A stretch of 37,732 nt of DNA from an uncultured Collinsella sp. GTDB taxonomy: Bacteria > Actinomycetota > Coriobacteriia > Coriobacteriales > Coriobacteriaceae. Position 1 is the stretch's first letter; each line of letters starts with the position of its first letter. This document shows, piece by piece, positions 22,401 through 31,012 of this stretch. The notes beneath the pieces are model-generated. The model was given only the letters and a program-made list of their open reading frames with translations. It was not told the DNA's origin and searched no databases. The stretch is taken from positions 1-37,732 of the forward strand of contig CALULJ010000021.1 of NCBI GenBank assembly GCA_944321445.1. The letters are read 5' to 3'. The translations under genes and the position numbers were made by a program.

Positions 22401-25400
22401 ATGTCGGTTCGAATCGTGAAGACAGCTTCGGGGACGCTGCCCGGCCCGGGCGAGGTGAGCGCCATCGCCCGGGAAATCGCTCGGTACGGGCGCTGCACGC
22501 TGCTCGTTCCTTCACAGGGGGAGCGCGATGCATGCCGCCGCGTGCTAGCCGATGCCGGCTGCGGCCTCGGCGCCGACGTGCTCACGCCGGCCGCTTGGAT
22601 TGAGGCGCTGTGGGAGCTGTTGGGCGACGGTCGTCACATGTGCGCGAACCTGCAGCGCCAGCTGCTCATGGCGTCCGTGGTGGCGGAGCGCACGGACGAG
22701 GACCTGCTGCCCCTGCGGGCGAACCCCGGCACGGTGCGCATGCTTGCCGCCATGGCGCGCGAACTGCTCCCGTTCGCAATCGACGGCGCCGCCCCGGAGC
22801 CTGCGAGCAAGGCGGAGACCGTGGTGCGCTCGCTTCTGGCTTCCTACGACGAGGCGCTGCGTGCCCGCGGGCTCATCGAGTCGTCGCAAGCTGCGGTGCT
22901 GCTGGCGGACACGGTGCGCGACGCTGCGCCCGCCTGTACGCGGAGCGTGGCGCTTCGGGACGCGACGGCGCTTCCGGCATATCTGCTGCGCCTTCTTGCT
23001 GCCGTGGCGCGGCAGGGGAGCGTGACCGTGCTGCTGCGCGGGTCGCAGGCGGCGTGGGGAGAGGAGCTTTCCGCGGCGTTTGCGGCACAGGGCTGCGAGG
23101 TAATCTCCGAGGAGGCGGAAGAGTCCGCCCCGGATGCCCCCGGCTTGACCGTGCCCGAGTTCTTCGAGGTCGCGGGCCCGCATGCGAAGGCGCGCGCGTA
23201 TGCCGACCGCATCGTCGGGCTTCTTTCCCAGGCGCCGTTGGCGGGAGCGCGGACCGTTGCGGTCGCGAGCGCTCGGCCGGCTGAGCTGTTCGAGGAGTTG
23301 GCGCCGCATCTGGGGGCGCGCGGCGTGTCGTCGCGGGCCACGCGGTTCGTGCGTTTCTCCCAAACATGGGTGGGCAAGAGCTTCGCCGCGCTGAACGATT
23401 TGGCCGATCGCATGAAGGCGTCTGAGGCGGGCGCGGTCAGCGCGACGGAGTGGTGGCCGGCACCGGAGCTCACCGACTGTCTGTATGCCCCGGTGTCCGG
23501 CGCGGACGCGACGTTTGCCCGTGCGTTCGACAAGAAGGTTCGCGGCTCGCGCGCGCTGGGTGTTCAGGGCGTTCTGCGCGAGCTGCAGAGCGTGCAGTCG
23601 CGCGCGAACGCGGCGCGCAAGAAGCTGCCTGCCGACCATCCGTATCGACGCGTGCCTGCGGTTTGCGCCGACGTGTTCCAGTTCATATGGCAGGGGAGGC
23701 CGGTCTCGGCCCTCAAGTCGATGCTCGCCGCCGTCACGGAGCTGCCGGCGTCCGCCTTCGGAAGCGCCGACGGGCGCGTCCGCAAGGCATCGGAGCGGGC
23801 TATGGCGGAGCGCGCGCTCGAGGTGCTTGCCGACGAGGCCCGTGCGCTCGATGTGAGCCAGGCGGTTGCGTCGTCGGTGTTGGACGGCTTGTGCGTCGCT
23901 GCGCGCGTGGAGAGTGTCGTGAAAACCGACGAGGACGAAGGCGCCGTCGACTGCCCCGCCGCCGCTCTTGCCCGATTCATGACGCTCGAGGACGCGGCGC
24001 TGCTGGAGCCCGCTTCCGTGTCCGCCGTGTTCCTGGCGGATGTCGATGTGGCGAGCTATCCGCTTTCGCACGAGGAGGGGCCGCGCGCCACGCTCGCGCA
24101 GGAGCTCGGCGCCCCGACGCTCACGCTGGAGCCCGCCGCGCGCCTGCGCGATCAGGTCGCCCGTACGCTCGCCGCCTCCGCAGGGCCCGCGGTCCTCGCG
24201 CGGGTGACGCACGATCGCCAGGCGAAAGACCGGTATCCGGCGGCGACGTGGACCGAACTCAAGACAGCCTTCGACGCCGCAAAGCCCGAGCCTGTGGGCG
24301 AGGGCGATATCGCGCGCGATTTCGATCCGTATGCCATGGAGGGAGCGCGCGCCGAGACGGTCGCCTGTCTGCCGCCGCAGCGCCTGAGCGAGCATGCGCT
24401 GTCCTACCTGGTGCTCAAGCGCCGCACCGAGGACGGCGCGCTCGAGCCGCGCCAGTTCTCCGCCTCGCAGATCGAGAGCTATGCGGGCTGCCCGCTGTGC
24501 TGGTTCGTATCCTCGCGCGTGCGCCCGGCGCTCATCGACGCGGGGTTCACCAACATGGAGAAGGGCAACTTTGTCCACGACGTCATGGATCGATTCCACG
24601 AGCGCCTGCGCGAACAGGGCATGCGTCGCGTTACGCCGGAAAACCTGGGCGCTTCGCTTCAGGTGCTCGATGACGTGTTCGCCGAAGTGCGCGCCGAGCA
24701 CGCGCGCGGCAAGACGGCGAGCTCCGCTGCGCTCGTGCCGCTTTCCGCCACGGAGGAGAAGCAGGTGGACGACATCTTGCCCCAGCTGCGCCGCGTGGTG
24801 CGCTACGAGGCCGATGCCCTGGCGCCCTTCGCCCCGGAATATCTGGAGTACTCGTTCAACGAACTGGGTGTGACCTATGCCGGCTGGCCGCTGGGCGGGC
24901 GCATCGACCGCGTCGATGTGGACGCAGAAGGTCGTGCCGTGGTGATCGACTACAAGCATCGCTCCGACGCGAATCCCTTCAAGCTGAAAGATCCCACGGT
25001 GCCCAACAAGAAGACGGGCGAGGTCGCGGCAGACGACCCGCACTGGCTGCCCGAGCACACGCAGTCGCTCATCTATGCGCAGGCTTTGCGGCGCTCGTTG
25101 GGGCTCGACGTGCGCGGCGCCCTCTACTTTTCCACGAAAGGGCGCGTGGCCATGCGCGGAGCCGTGTCAGCGGAGCTTGCGGAGGAGGAGCCGGGCGATG
25201 GCCGCGTGCCCGGCCTGCGCGATGGGTTCCCCGCGACGCTGTCGGGCGGAACCATGAGTTTCGAGGCACTGCTCGATCGCGTGGAGGCAGGAATCGCCGA
25301 GCGGCTGGACGAGCTGCGCGGCGGCAATGTCGCCGCGGCGCCCGATGCGCTCACGAGCTGTTATCACAACCACCCGCTTGGATTCGAACGAAGGGAGGCG

Positions 25401-25403
25401 TAG
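22401..25403 (+). CDS. addB: AddB-like subunit of the ATP-dependent helicase-nuclease
   Basis: A 1000-residue partner of AddA in double-strand-break resection before recombination. The N-terminal two-thirds is helicase-like but degenerate: the opening LLVPSQGERDACR stands where a Walker A would be. The C-terminal PD-(D/E)XK nuclease has SASQIESYAGCPLCWFV (about 690-705), NFVHDVMDRFHERL, and the catalytic run GGRIDRVDV...VIDYKHRS (about 830-850). AddB proteins usually hold an Fe-S cluster with one Cys before and three after the nuclease; here I see C-x-x-C before and only one Cys (TSCYHNHP) at the end. The start is set by GGGAGGGCC just ahead of the ATG. The gene ends 7 nt before addA. Confidence 0.85.
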   Translation: MSVRIVKTASGTLPGPGEVSAIAREIARYGRCTLLVPSQGERDACRRVLADAGCGLGADVLTPAAWIEALWELLGDGRHMCANLQRQLLMASVVAERTDEDLLPLRANPGTVRMLAAMARELLPFAIDGAAPEPASKAETVVRSLLASYDEALRARGLIESSQAAVLLADTVRDAAPACTRSVALRDATALPAYLLRLLAAVARQGSVTVLLRGSQAAWGEELSAAFAAQGCEVISEEAEESAPDAPGLTVPEFFEVAGPHAKARAYADRIVGLLSQAPLAGARTVAVASARPAELFEELAPHLGARGVSSRATRFVRFSQTWVGKSFAALNDLADRMKASEAGAVSATEWWPAPELTDCLYAPVSGADATFARAFDKKVRGSRALGVQGVLRELQSVQSRANAARKKLPADHPYRRVPAVCADVFQFIWQGRPVSALKSMLAAVTELPASAFGSADGRVRKASERAMAERALEVLADEARALDVSQAVASSVLDGLCVAARVESVVKTDEDEGAVDCPAAALARFMTLEDAALLEPASVSAVFLADVDVASYPLSHEEGPRATLAQELGAPTLTLEPAARLRDQVARTLAASAGPAVLARVTHDRQAKDRYPAATWTELKTAFDAAKPEPVGEGDIARDFDPYAMEGARAETVACLPPQRLSEHALSYLVLKRRTEDGALEPRQFSASQIESYAGCPLCWFVSSRVRPALIDAGFTNMEKGNFVHDVMDRFHERLREQGMRRVTPENLGASLQVLDDVFAEVRAEHARGKTASSAALVPLSATEEKQVDDILPQLRRVVRYEADALAPFAPEYLEYSFNELGVTYAGWPLGGRIDRVDVDAEGRAVVIDYKHRSDANPFKLKDPTVPNKKTGEVAADDPHWLPEHTQSLIYAQALRRSLGLDVRGALYFSTKGRVAMRGAVSAELAEEEPGDGRVPGLRDGFPATLSGGTMSFEALLDRVEAGIAERLDELRGGNVAAAPDALTSCYHNHPLGFERREA

Positions 25404-25410
25404 AAGCGCC

Positions 25411-28400
25411 ATGGATCTATCGACCCTCATGCCCCAGCAGCGCGAGATCGTCACCACGCTCGATCAGCCGCTCTTCGTCTCTGCCGGCGCGGGATCGGGC
25501 AAGACCTTCACGCTCACGCGGCGCATCCTGTGGGCGCTGTCCCCCGAATCCGGTCCCTTCATCGAGCACTTGGATCAGGTGCTCGCCATCACGTTCACCA
25601 AGGACGCCGCGGCCGAGATCCGCGAGCGCGTCCGTGCGGCGCTGATTGCCGAGGGGATGGATGCCGAGGCACTCACCGTCGACGACGCGTGGATCTCCAC
25701 CATCCACGGCATGTGCTCGCGCATCCTGCGCGCGCATGCGCTCGAGTTGGGCATCGATCCGGAGTTTTCCATCATCGAGGACGCCGACGAGCTCATCGAG
25801 CAGGCGGTAGACCGCGTGATCGCCCGTGCCGAGCAGGGGGAGGAGCCTGCGCTCGCGCCTGACGCCCTGGCGGCGCTGCTCTCGTGGTATCCGCTCAAGG
25901 CCGAGGCCGGACCGTCGGGTTTCGAGGCGTCGGCGAGTGCGCAGGGGTTTGTCCGCCGGCTGCTGGAGCTCGCTTGTAGCCTGCCGAACGGCATGGACGA
26001 CGTGCTCCTCGCGCGCGGCGATGACCATGTGGGCGCGCTCGCGGATGCGTACCGGGCGTGCTTGGACGCAAGCCCCAAGGCGGCCGAGATCGGGCGCGAG
26101 GCCATATGCGCCATCGAGGCCTACGAGGCGAGCGAGCGCACGCCGGAAGATCTTGCGGCATGCATGATGAGCTGCTCTATCCCGCGCGCGAGCAAAGCGC
26201 TTCCCAAAGAGCAGATCGAGCTGTTGCGCGCCGACGTGGCAGACACGTTCATCAACGCCTATCTTGCGCGCGGCGCAGACGCGCTCGATGCCCTTATGGC
26301 GCTGGCGCGCGCCGTCGAGCAGGAGTACCGCACCTTGAAGCAGGCGGCTTCTGCGCTTGACAATAACGATCTGCTGCGCCTTACCTATGAGGCGTTTCGC
26401 GACCATGCGTCCATGCGCGCGGCGTATGCCGACCGCTTCCGCCTGGTGATGATCGACGAGTTCCAGGATACAGACCAGCAGCAGGTCGACCTTATCGGCT
26501 ACCTTACCGACGGCGATCGTCGCCTGTGCACGGTGGGCGACGCGCAGCAGTCCATCTATCGGTTCCGCGGCGCGGAGGTCGAGGTCTTCCGGCGCAAGGA
26601 GCGTGCCATCGCGGACGGCATGGCGAAAGGGGGGACGGACGGCTCTGCGGGGCGCATCGTTCGCCTGGTGAAAAACTTCCGCAGCCATGCGGAGATTCTG
26701 GAATATGTGGCGCGCATCTTCGACGATGCGCAGGGTGGCCTCATGCCGAGTTTCCTCAATCTGGAACCGCATGACGAGCGGGAAGACAGCCTGGTGGTGG
26801 ACGCGTCGCGCCGTCAGGCGATTCTGGTTGCGGGCGGGACGTCCGATGAGCGCGCGGCCGCGCGCGCCGCGGCCATCGCGCGGCGTTTCCGCGAGCTCGC
26901 GGACGCCGGGCAGCCGGTGGGCGACATGGTGCTGCTACTGGGCGCGATGACGCATTCGGGAGTCTACGCCGACGCCATGCGGGCTGAGGGGCTCGATTGC
27001 GTGATCGCGGGTGGATCCGTGTTCTCGTCCACCTCCGAGGTGCGGGCCGTCCGGGCGCTCGCCTGTGCGCTCGCAAACCCCGCCGACACGGCGAACGGGT
27101 TGGTGCCGCTGTTGGCGTCGCCCCTGTTCGCGCTCGGCGTGGAGGAGTTCTTGGCACTTTCGACCACCTATGACGCCCAGACGGGTGAGACGCGCCGGCG
27201 CAATGCCGACGCGGGCATCATGAGCGATGAGGACGCTCCCGGCATGGAAGAGCTTCCGCTGCTCACCCGTGCGCGCGAGGTGCTGCGCGCGGCGTTTGCT
27301 CGCGTGGGACGCGATTCGTTTGCCACCATCGCCCGCGATGTGGTGCGCGAATCCGGTTGGCTCGTGCGCTTGGCCGCGCGCGGACCCGAGGGGCGCGCCG
27401 TCGCGGCGAATGTGTTGAAGGCCCTGGATATGCTGAGCGAGGCGGAAGCGCGAACGGGTCGCTCGCCGCGCTGCACGGTGCGCGCGTTCGAGACGGCGCT
27501 CGCCGGCAAGCAGGCGCCGGGCGCGTTGAACGAAGAGGGCGGTTCTGCGGTGCGCATCATGACGGTGCACGCGTCGAAGGGCTTGGAATTTCCCGTGGTC
27601 GCCGTGGCGGAGTGTTTCGGCGTCAAGCGCAACGGCGCGCGCCTGCAGACGCGGCGCGCCCCGGGACAGGTGGAGGCCGTCGCGCTTCCCGCGCGCTTTC
27701 CGAGCGCGATGCTCGCTGACGGCACCATGGTTCCCGAGGTGAAGGTCGAGGCGCGTTTCCGCGACCTATTCGGCAAGTGGCTCGTCCCCGAGGCGTTCGA
27801 CGATGTGTGCGCGACGGGCTCCGCGGCCGAGGCGTTCGTATCCATGCGCGAGGAGGATAGCGCCCGCGAGCTCGAGGAGCGTGCCCGCCTGCTGTACGTA
27901 GCCATGACGCGCGCCCGCGAGCTGCTGATTCTTGCCATGGACGGTCGCGTGGGCACAGGCAAGGTGCCCGAGCTCAAGTTCGACGAGAAGCTTGACCTCA
28001 CGGGTTCGGTGCTCGAGCGCATCGTGCCGGGTGAGGGCGCCAACTTGGATGTCGATCGCCTCGTGTTCGACAATGCGCGCCCGGGCGACTTCGAGCTTAT
28101 CGCCCTGCGTGACTTCATGTACCGCGGCGAGAGCTACGCGGCGAATGCGGCGTTGGATGCCGGGGGGCGTCTGGTCGCGGCGGGCGAAGGCGGGCCCGTT
28201 GAGGCCGAAAGCGGTGCGGAGGGCGTTTCCTCGGATGTCGCTGCAGACGGGCCTGCCGGCGATCTTCCCGATTCGTTCACGCTTGTGTACCCTGCCGCGC
28301 CGGCGTTTTGCGTGATGCCCGGCGAGCGCGAGCCGCGCGCGTCATACAGCTACACCTCGCTTTCCACGGCGCTGCATGCAGAGCCCGAGGACCGTGGGAT

Positions 28401-29130
28401 GGATCTGGGCGCGCGCCCGGACGATGCCGCCGATGCCGTGAGCGCAGCGGCGCTGCCGCCCGAGTCGGTTCCCGGGTCCGCTGCCGAGCCGGCTCCGAGT
28501 GCGCCTGCGGTCTATGAGGTCGTGACAGCAGACGGGGCTCAGCAGGGGGAGGCGGTCGATGGCGAGCGTGCCTCCGACGGAGATCGCACTACAGGTGACG
28601 GTGATCCCACGGCGCTCGGCTCCGCCTTTCACGCGGCCGCCCAGTGGCTCATCGAGACGGGCGCCCCTTCGGTGCCCGCGGCGCGCATCGATGCGCTTGT
28701 GCGGTACTGGGATGTGACCCCCGCGCAACGCGAGCGGCTCAAGGCCGCGCTCGTGCGCTGGGAGGGATCTGCCGTTCGCACCGAGCTGCAATCGTGGCAA
28801 CAGGTCCGCGCGGAAGTGCCGTTCTTCTCACTGGGCCTCGATGATGTCGAGGTGCGCGAGCGCTTCGGCCGCTATGCCGAGGGCTGTATCGACGCACTTG
28901 CGACCGATTCGTCTCGTCCGGGCTGTGCGCTCGTCATCGACTACAAAACGGGTGGCAGTCCGCATGAGACGCCCGAGCAGCTTCAAGAGAAGCATGCCCT
29001 TCAAGCGCGCGTCTATGCCGACGTCCTCCACAAGGCGGGCTTCGCGCACGTCACCCTCATATTCGTCCGCGTAGAGATCCCCGATTCCGTCAATCCCCAC
29101 GAGCCCCAAACCGTCACCTACACCCTCTAA
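25411..29130 (+). CDS. addA: AddA-like UvrD-family helicase-exonuclease
   Basis: A 1239-residue helicase-nuclease. Motifs in order: Walker A SAGAGSGKT (24-32), ITFTKDAAAEIRER, DEFQDTDQQQ (about 348), GDAQQSIYRFRGAE, VKNFRSH, TVHASKGLEFPVV, YVAMTRAREL, then the RecB-type nuclease with SYTSLSTAL, GSAFHAAAQ and VIDYKTGG (about 1175). About 75 acidic, Ala/Pro-rich residues are inserted between the nuclease Ser motif and the GxxFH motif. The start at 25411 is chosen because the motor domain begins at once; its Shine-Dalgarno GGGAGG is about 15 nt away, overlapping the end of addB. With AddB it forms the AddAB complex, which unwinds and trims DNA ends. Confidence 0.9.
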   Translation: MDLSTLMPQQREIVTTLDQPLFVSAGAGSGKTFTLTRRILWALSPESGPFIEHLDQVLAITFTKDAAAEIRERVRAALIAEGMDAEALTVDDAWISTIHGMCSRILRAHALELGIDPEFSIIEDADELIEQAVDRVIARAEQGEEPALAPDALAALLSWYPLKAEAGPSGFEASASAQGFVRRLLELACSLPNGMDDVLLARGDDHVGALADAYRACLDASPKAAEIGREAICAIEAYEASERTPEDLAACMMSCSIPRASKALPKEQIELLRADVADTFINAYLARGADALDALMALARAVEQEYRTLKQAASALDNNDLLRLTYEAFRDHASMRAAYADRFRLVMIDEFQDTDQQQVDLIGYLTDGDRRLCTVGDAQQSIYRFRGAEVEVFRRKERAIADGMAKGGTDGSAGRIVRLVKNFRSHAEILEYVARIFDDAQGGLMPSFLNLEPHDEREDSLVVDASRRQAILVAGGTSDERAAARAAAIARRFRELADAGQPVGDMVLLLGAMTHSGVYADAMRAEGLDCVIAGGSVFSSTSEVRAVRALACALANPADTANGLVPLLASPLFALGVEEFLALSTTYDAQTGETRRRNADAGIMSDEDAPGMEELPLLTRAREVLRAAFARVGRDSFATIARDVVRESGWLVRLAARGPEGRAVAANVLKALDMLSEAEARTGRSPRCTVRAFETALAGKQAPGALNEEGGSAVRIMTVHASKGLEFPVVAVAECFGVKRNGARLQTRRAPGQVEAVALPARFPSAMLADGTMVPEVKVEARFRDLFGKWLVPEAFDDVCATGSAAEAFVSMREEDSARELEERARLLYVAMTRARELLILAMDGRVGTGKVPELKFDEKLDLTGSVLERIVPGEGANLDVDRLVFDNARPGDFELIALRDFMYRGESYAANAALDAGGRLVAAGEGGPVEAESGAEGVSSDVAADGPAGDLPDSFTLVYPAAPAFCVMPGEREPRASYSYTSLSTALHAEPEDRGMDLGARPDDAADAVSAAALPPESVPGSAAEPAPSAPAVYEVVTADGAQQGEAVDGERASDGDRTTGDGDPTALGSAFHAAAQWLIETGAPSVPAARIDALVRYWDVTPAQRERLKAALVRWEGSAVRTELQSWQQVRAEVPFFSLGLDDVEVRERFGRYAEGCIDALATDSSRPGCALVIDYKTGGSPHETPEQLQEKHALQARVYADVLHKAGFAHVTLIFVRVEIPDSVNPHEPQTVTYTL

Positions 29131-29131
29131 C

Positions 29132-29222
29132 TGTCCTCTCTGGGGACGGGGGTCGTAGGGGACATTTTGTCCTCTCTGGGGACGGGGGTGGGAGAGGACA
29201 AAACGGCCTCTTTTGGGACAGG
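29132..29222. repeat. Tandem G-rich-loop hairpins after addA
   Basis: A 22-nt direct repeat (core CTGGGGACGGGGGT) occurs at 29132-29153 and 29168-29189. Each copy forms the loop of a hairpin with a different stem: TGTCCTCT/AGGGGACA (29132-29139, 29157-29164) and TTTTGTCCTCTC/GAGAGGACAAAA (29165-29176, 29192-29203). The part 29177-29222 reappears inverted at 30849-30894 beyond the next gene. It may end the addBA transcript. The remainder to 29363 holds the promoter of the M81 gene, which I could not place. Confidence 0.75.
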
Positions 29223-29363
29223 CTTCCCCGGTGCTTCGCATCGTTTCATATGATGCGAGGCACCGCACCGCCGGGCATGCGGCAGGAAGTCGGGACGAGT
29301 TATGCGTCCCGCTCGTTGCACTATGGAATAAGCAATCGCCGTGTTCCGTGGGAAGGTGCCGCC

Positions 29364-30830
29364 ATGAAGGTTTTCGTCGCCCATATGACCTCCGAGTGCA
29401 ACGAACACGTGTCGCGCGATGCGACACTCGACGATTTCCTGCTGCTCTATGGCGACGAGTGCATCGACGCCATGAACATCCGCGACATCTTCGAGGGCGC
29501 GGGCATGGACATTGTCCCTCCGATTTTCGCGGGCCTGAGCCCGAGCGGCATGATCGAGCGCGCGGCGTTCGATTTCATCGCCGACAAGATGCTCAGTGCC
29601 CTGCGCGAGCATCTGAGCGAAATCGACGGTATCTATCTGCAGCTCCATGGCGCAAGCGGCATACGTGGCCTCGATGGAGTCTCTGCCGAGCATTGGCTGG
29701 TCCGCCGCACGCGCGAGATCGTGGGCGCGCACATGCCCATCGCGCTCGTCATGGACCCGCATGGCAACGTGACCGGCGACCTTGTGTACCGCACGAACAT
29801 CGTGCGCTGCTATCGCGAGAGCCCGCACATCGACACCATCGAGACCGAGCGACTTGTGGCAGAAAAACTCGTCGACCTCCTGTGTCGCCGCCGGCCCATG
29901 CGTCCTGTAATGCGCAAGCTTCCCATCATGGTGGGCGGCGAGCGCAGTGTGTCGGCGGAAGAGCCCATGCGGACTATCAATCGCATGCTCGACGAGGCGG
30001 AAGCCGACCCGCGCGTGTTTTCCGACTCGTATCACGTGGGCTATATCCGCCATGATGATGACAAGCTGGGCGCTGCGGTGGTCGTGGTGCCTAACGATCC
30101 CGCCGATGCCGCGCACTGCGAGCAGGTAGCGGACCGCATCGCGGCCTATGCGTGGGAACACCGCGAGGAGTTCCGCTTCACGGGCAACTACGACGAGCCC
30201 GACGTATCGGTGGCGCGCGCCGTTGCCTACCCGGGCAAGACCGCCGTCATCACCGATTCGGGCGACAACTGCGGAGCGGGCGGAGCCGGCTACGGGACCA
30301 TCATGCTGCGCGAGCTGCTTGCAGCAGATTTGCACGGCAAGCGCGTGCTCGTGGCGGGCGTGAACGACCCGGCTGCCTGCGAGCACTTGGCGGGCGTGTC
30401 GGTGGGCGAGCATGTGGAGTTCGACCTTGGCGTGAACGAGGACGAGGTCTCCGCCGCGGTGCCCGTTGCGGGCACGCTTTCGGTGGTGGGCCAGGCGGCC
30501 ATGGCTTCCGGCGGACAGCTGCACACCGTCGGTGCCAGCTACATCGTGCGCATCGACGCCACAGACATCGATGTGCTCGTCATGCCGCGCAACGTCCAAT
30601 ACGGCACCATGGAGCAGTTCGCCGCCGCCGGCGTGGACTTCCACGACTACGATATCGTCGTGGTGAAGATGGGCTACCTGGACACCTATCTCATCCCTGA
30701 GACAGCGTTTCATGTGATGGCGCTCACCGACGGCCCGACCATTCAGCGCTCCGAGCACATTCCCTTCAAACGCATCTTCCGTCCCATGTGGCCCATCGAC
30801 GACATGGACGAGCTCGTCTACATCGAGTAG
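29364..30830 (+). CDS. M81-family metallopeptidase, MlrC (microcystinase C)-like
   Basis: The 488-residue product matches the DUF1485/MlrC family: an N-terminal metal domain with LQLHGAS (H95), LVMDPHGNVT (D131, H133) and RESPHID (H155), then a C-terminal domain with DSGDNCGAGGAG and VVVKMGYLD. MlrC hydrolyses short peptides made during microcystin breakdown, but most homologues lie in unrelated bacteria and are thought to act on other small amides. The start at 29364 has GGAAGG ahead. The gene stands alone, bracketed by an inverted pair of the G-rich hairpin repeat. There is no signal peptide, so it should be cytoplasmic. Confidence 0.85.
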   Translation: MKVFVAHMTSECNEHVSRDATLDDFLLLYGDECIDAMNIRDIFEGAGMDIVPPIFAGLSPSGMIERAAFDFIADKMLSALREHLSEIDGIYLQLHGASGIRGLDGVSAEHWLVRRTREIVGAHMPIALVMDPHGNVTGDLVYRTNIVRCYRESPHIDTIETERLVAEKLVDLLCRRRPMRPVMRKLPIMVGGERSVSAEEPMRTINRMLDEAEADPRVFSDSYHVGYIRHDDDKLGAAVVVVPNDPADAAHCEQVADRIAAYAWEHREEFRFTGNYDEPDVSVARAVAYPGKTAVITDSGDNCGAGGAGYGTIMLRELLAADLHGKRVLVAGVNDPAACEHLAGVSVGEHVEFDLGVNEDEVSAAVPVAGTLSVVGQAAMASGGQLHTVGASYIVRIDATDIDVLVMPRNVQYGTMEQFAAAGVDFHDYDIVVVKMGYLDTYLIPETAFHVMALTDGPTIQRSEHIPFKRIFRPMWPIDDMDELVYIE

Positions 30831-30848
30831 CGCGGCCTCCGCGCGCAA

Positions 30849-30919
30849 CCTGTCCACAGAGAGGCCAAAGTGGCGCCTCCCACCCCCGTCCCCACAGGCG
30901 CCAGTGCGCCGCTGTGGGG
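30849..30919. repeat. Inverted copy of the G-rich hairpin repeat, with a competing hairpin
   Basis: Positions 30849-30894 are the reverse complement of the 29177-29222 element, agreeing in three blocks at fixed spacing (18, 7 and 7 nt). The stem is TGGCGCCT/AGGCGCCA (30871-30878, 30896-30903). An alternative, mutually exclusive hairpin pairs CCCCACAG (30890-30897) with CTGTGGGG (30912-30919), with GCGC/GCGC inside. It lies between the M81 stop and the dnaE promoter and may serve as a terminator. Confidence 0.7.
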
Positions 30920-30966
30920 CTTCCGCGACTGCGCGGCGGGCGCCGGGGCGTGTCTGCGCCCTGCGG

Positions 30967-30972
30967 TACAAT
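30967..30972 (+). promoter_or_regulatory. Probable -10 box of dnaE
   Basis: TACAAT lies 40 nt ahead of the dnaE ATG, a good -10 match. The -35 region is G/C-rich with no match to TTGACA. Confidence 0.5.
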
Positions 30973-31012
30973 GCTTCTCGCACACCACGTGATCGCGAGG
31001 AGCACATCAGCT

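Noticed and set aside
22545..25058. Long minus-strand open frame opposite addB
   Set aside because: Arg/His-rich antisense shadow with no domain; addB carries the nuclease motifs and a good start.
29132..29203. CRISPR-like array (two 22-nt direct repeats)
   Set aside because: Only two copies, 14 nt apart, without cas genes; they are loops of hairpins.
29132..30919. M81 gene as a composite transposon
   Set aside because: The flanking repeats are only 46 nt and degenerate, there is no transposase, and no target duplication was visible; only the weaker claim of an inverted repeat pair is kept.
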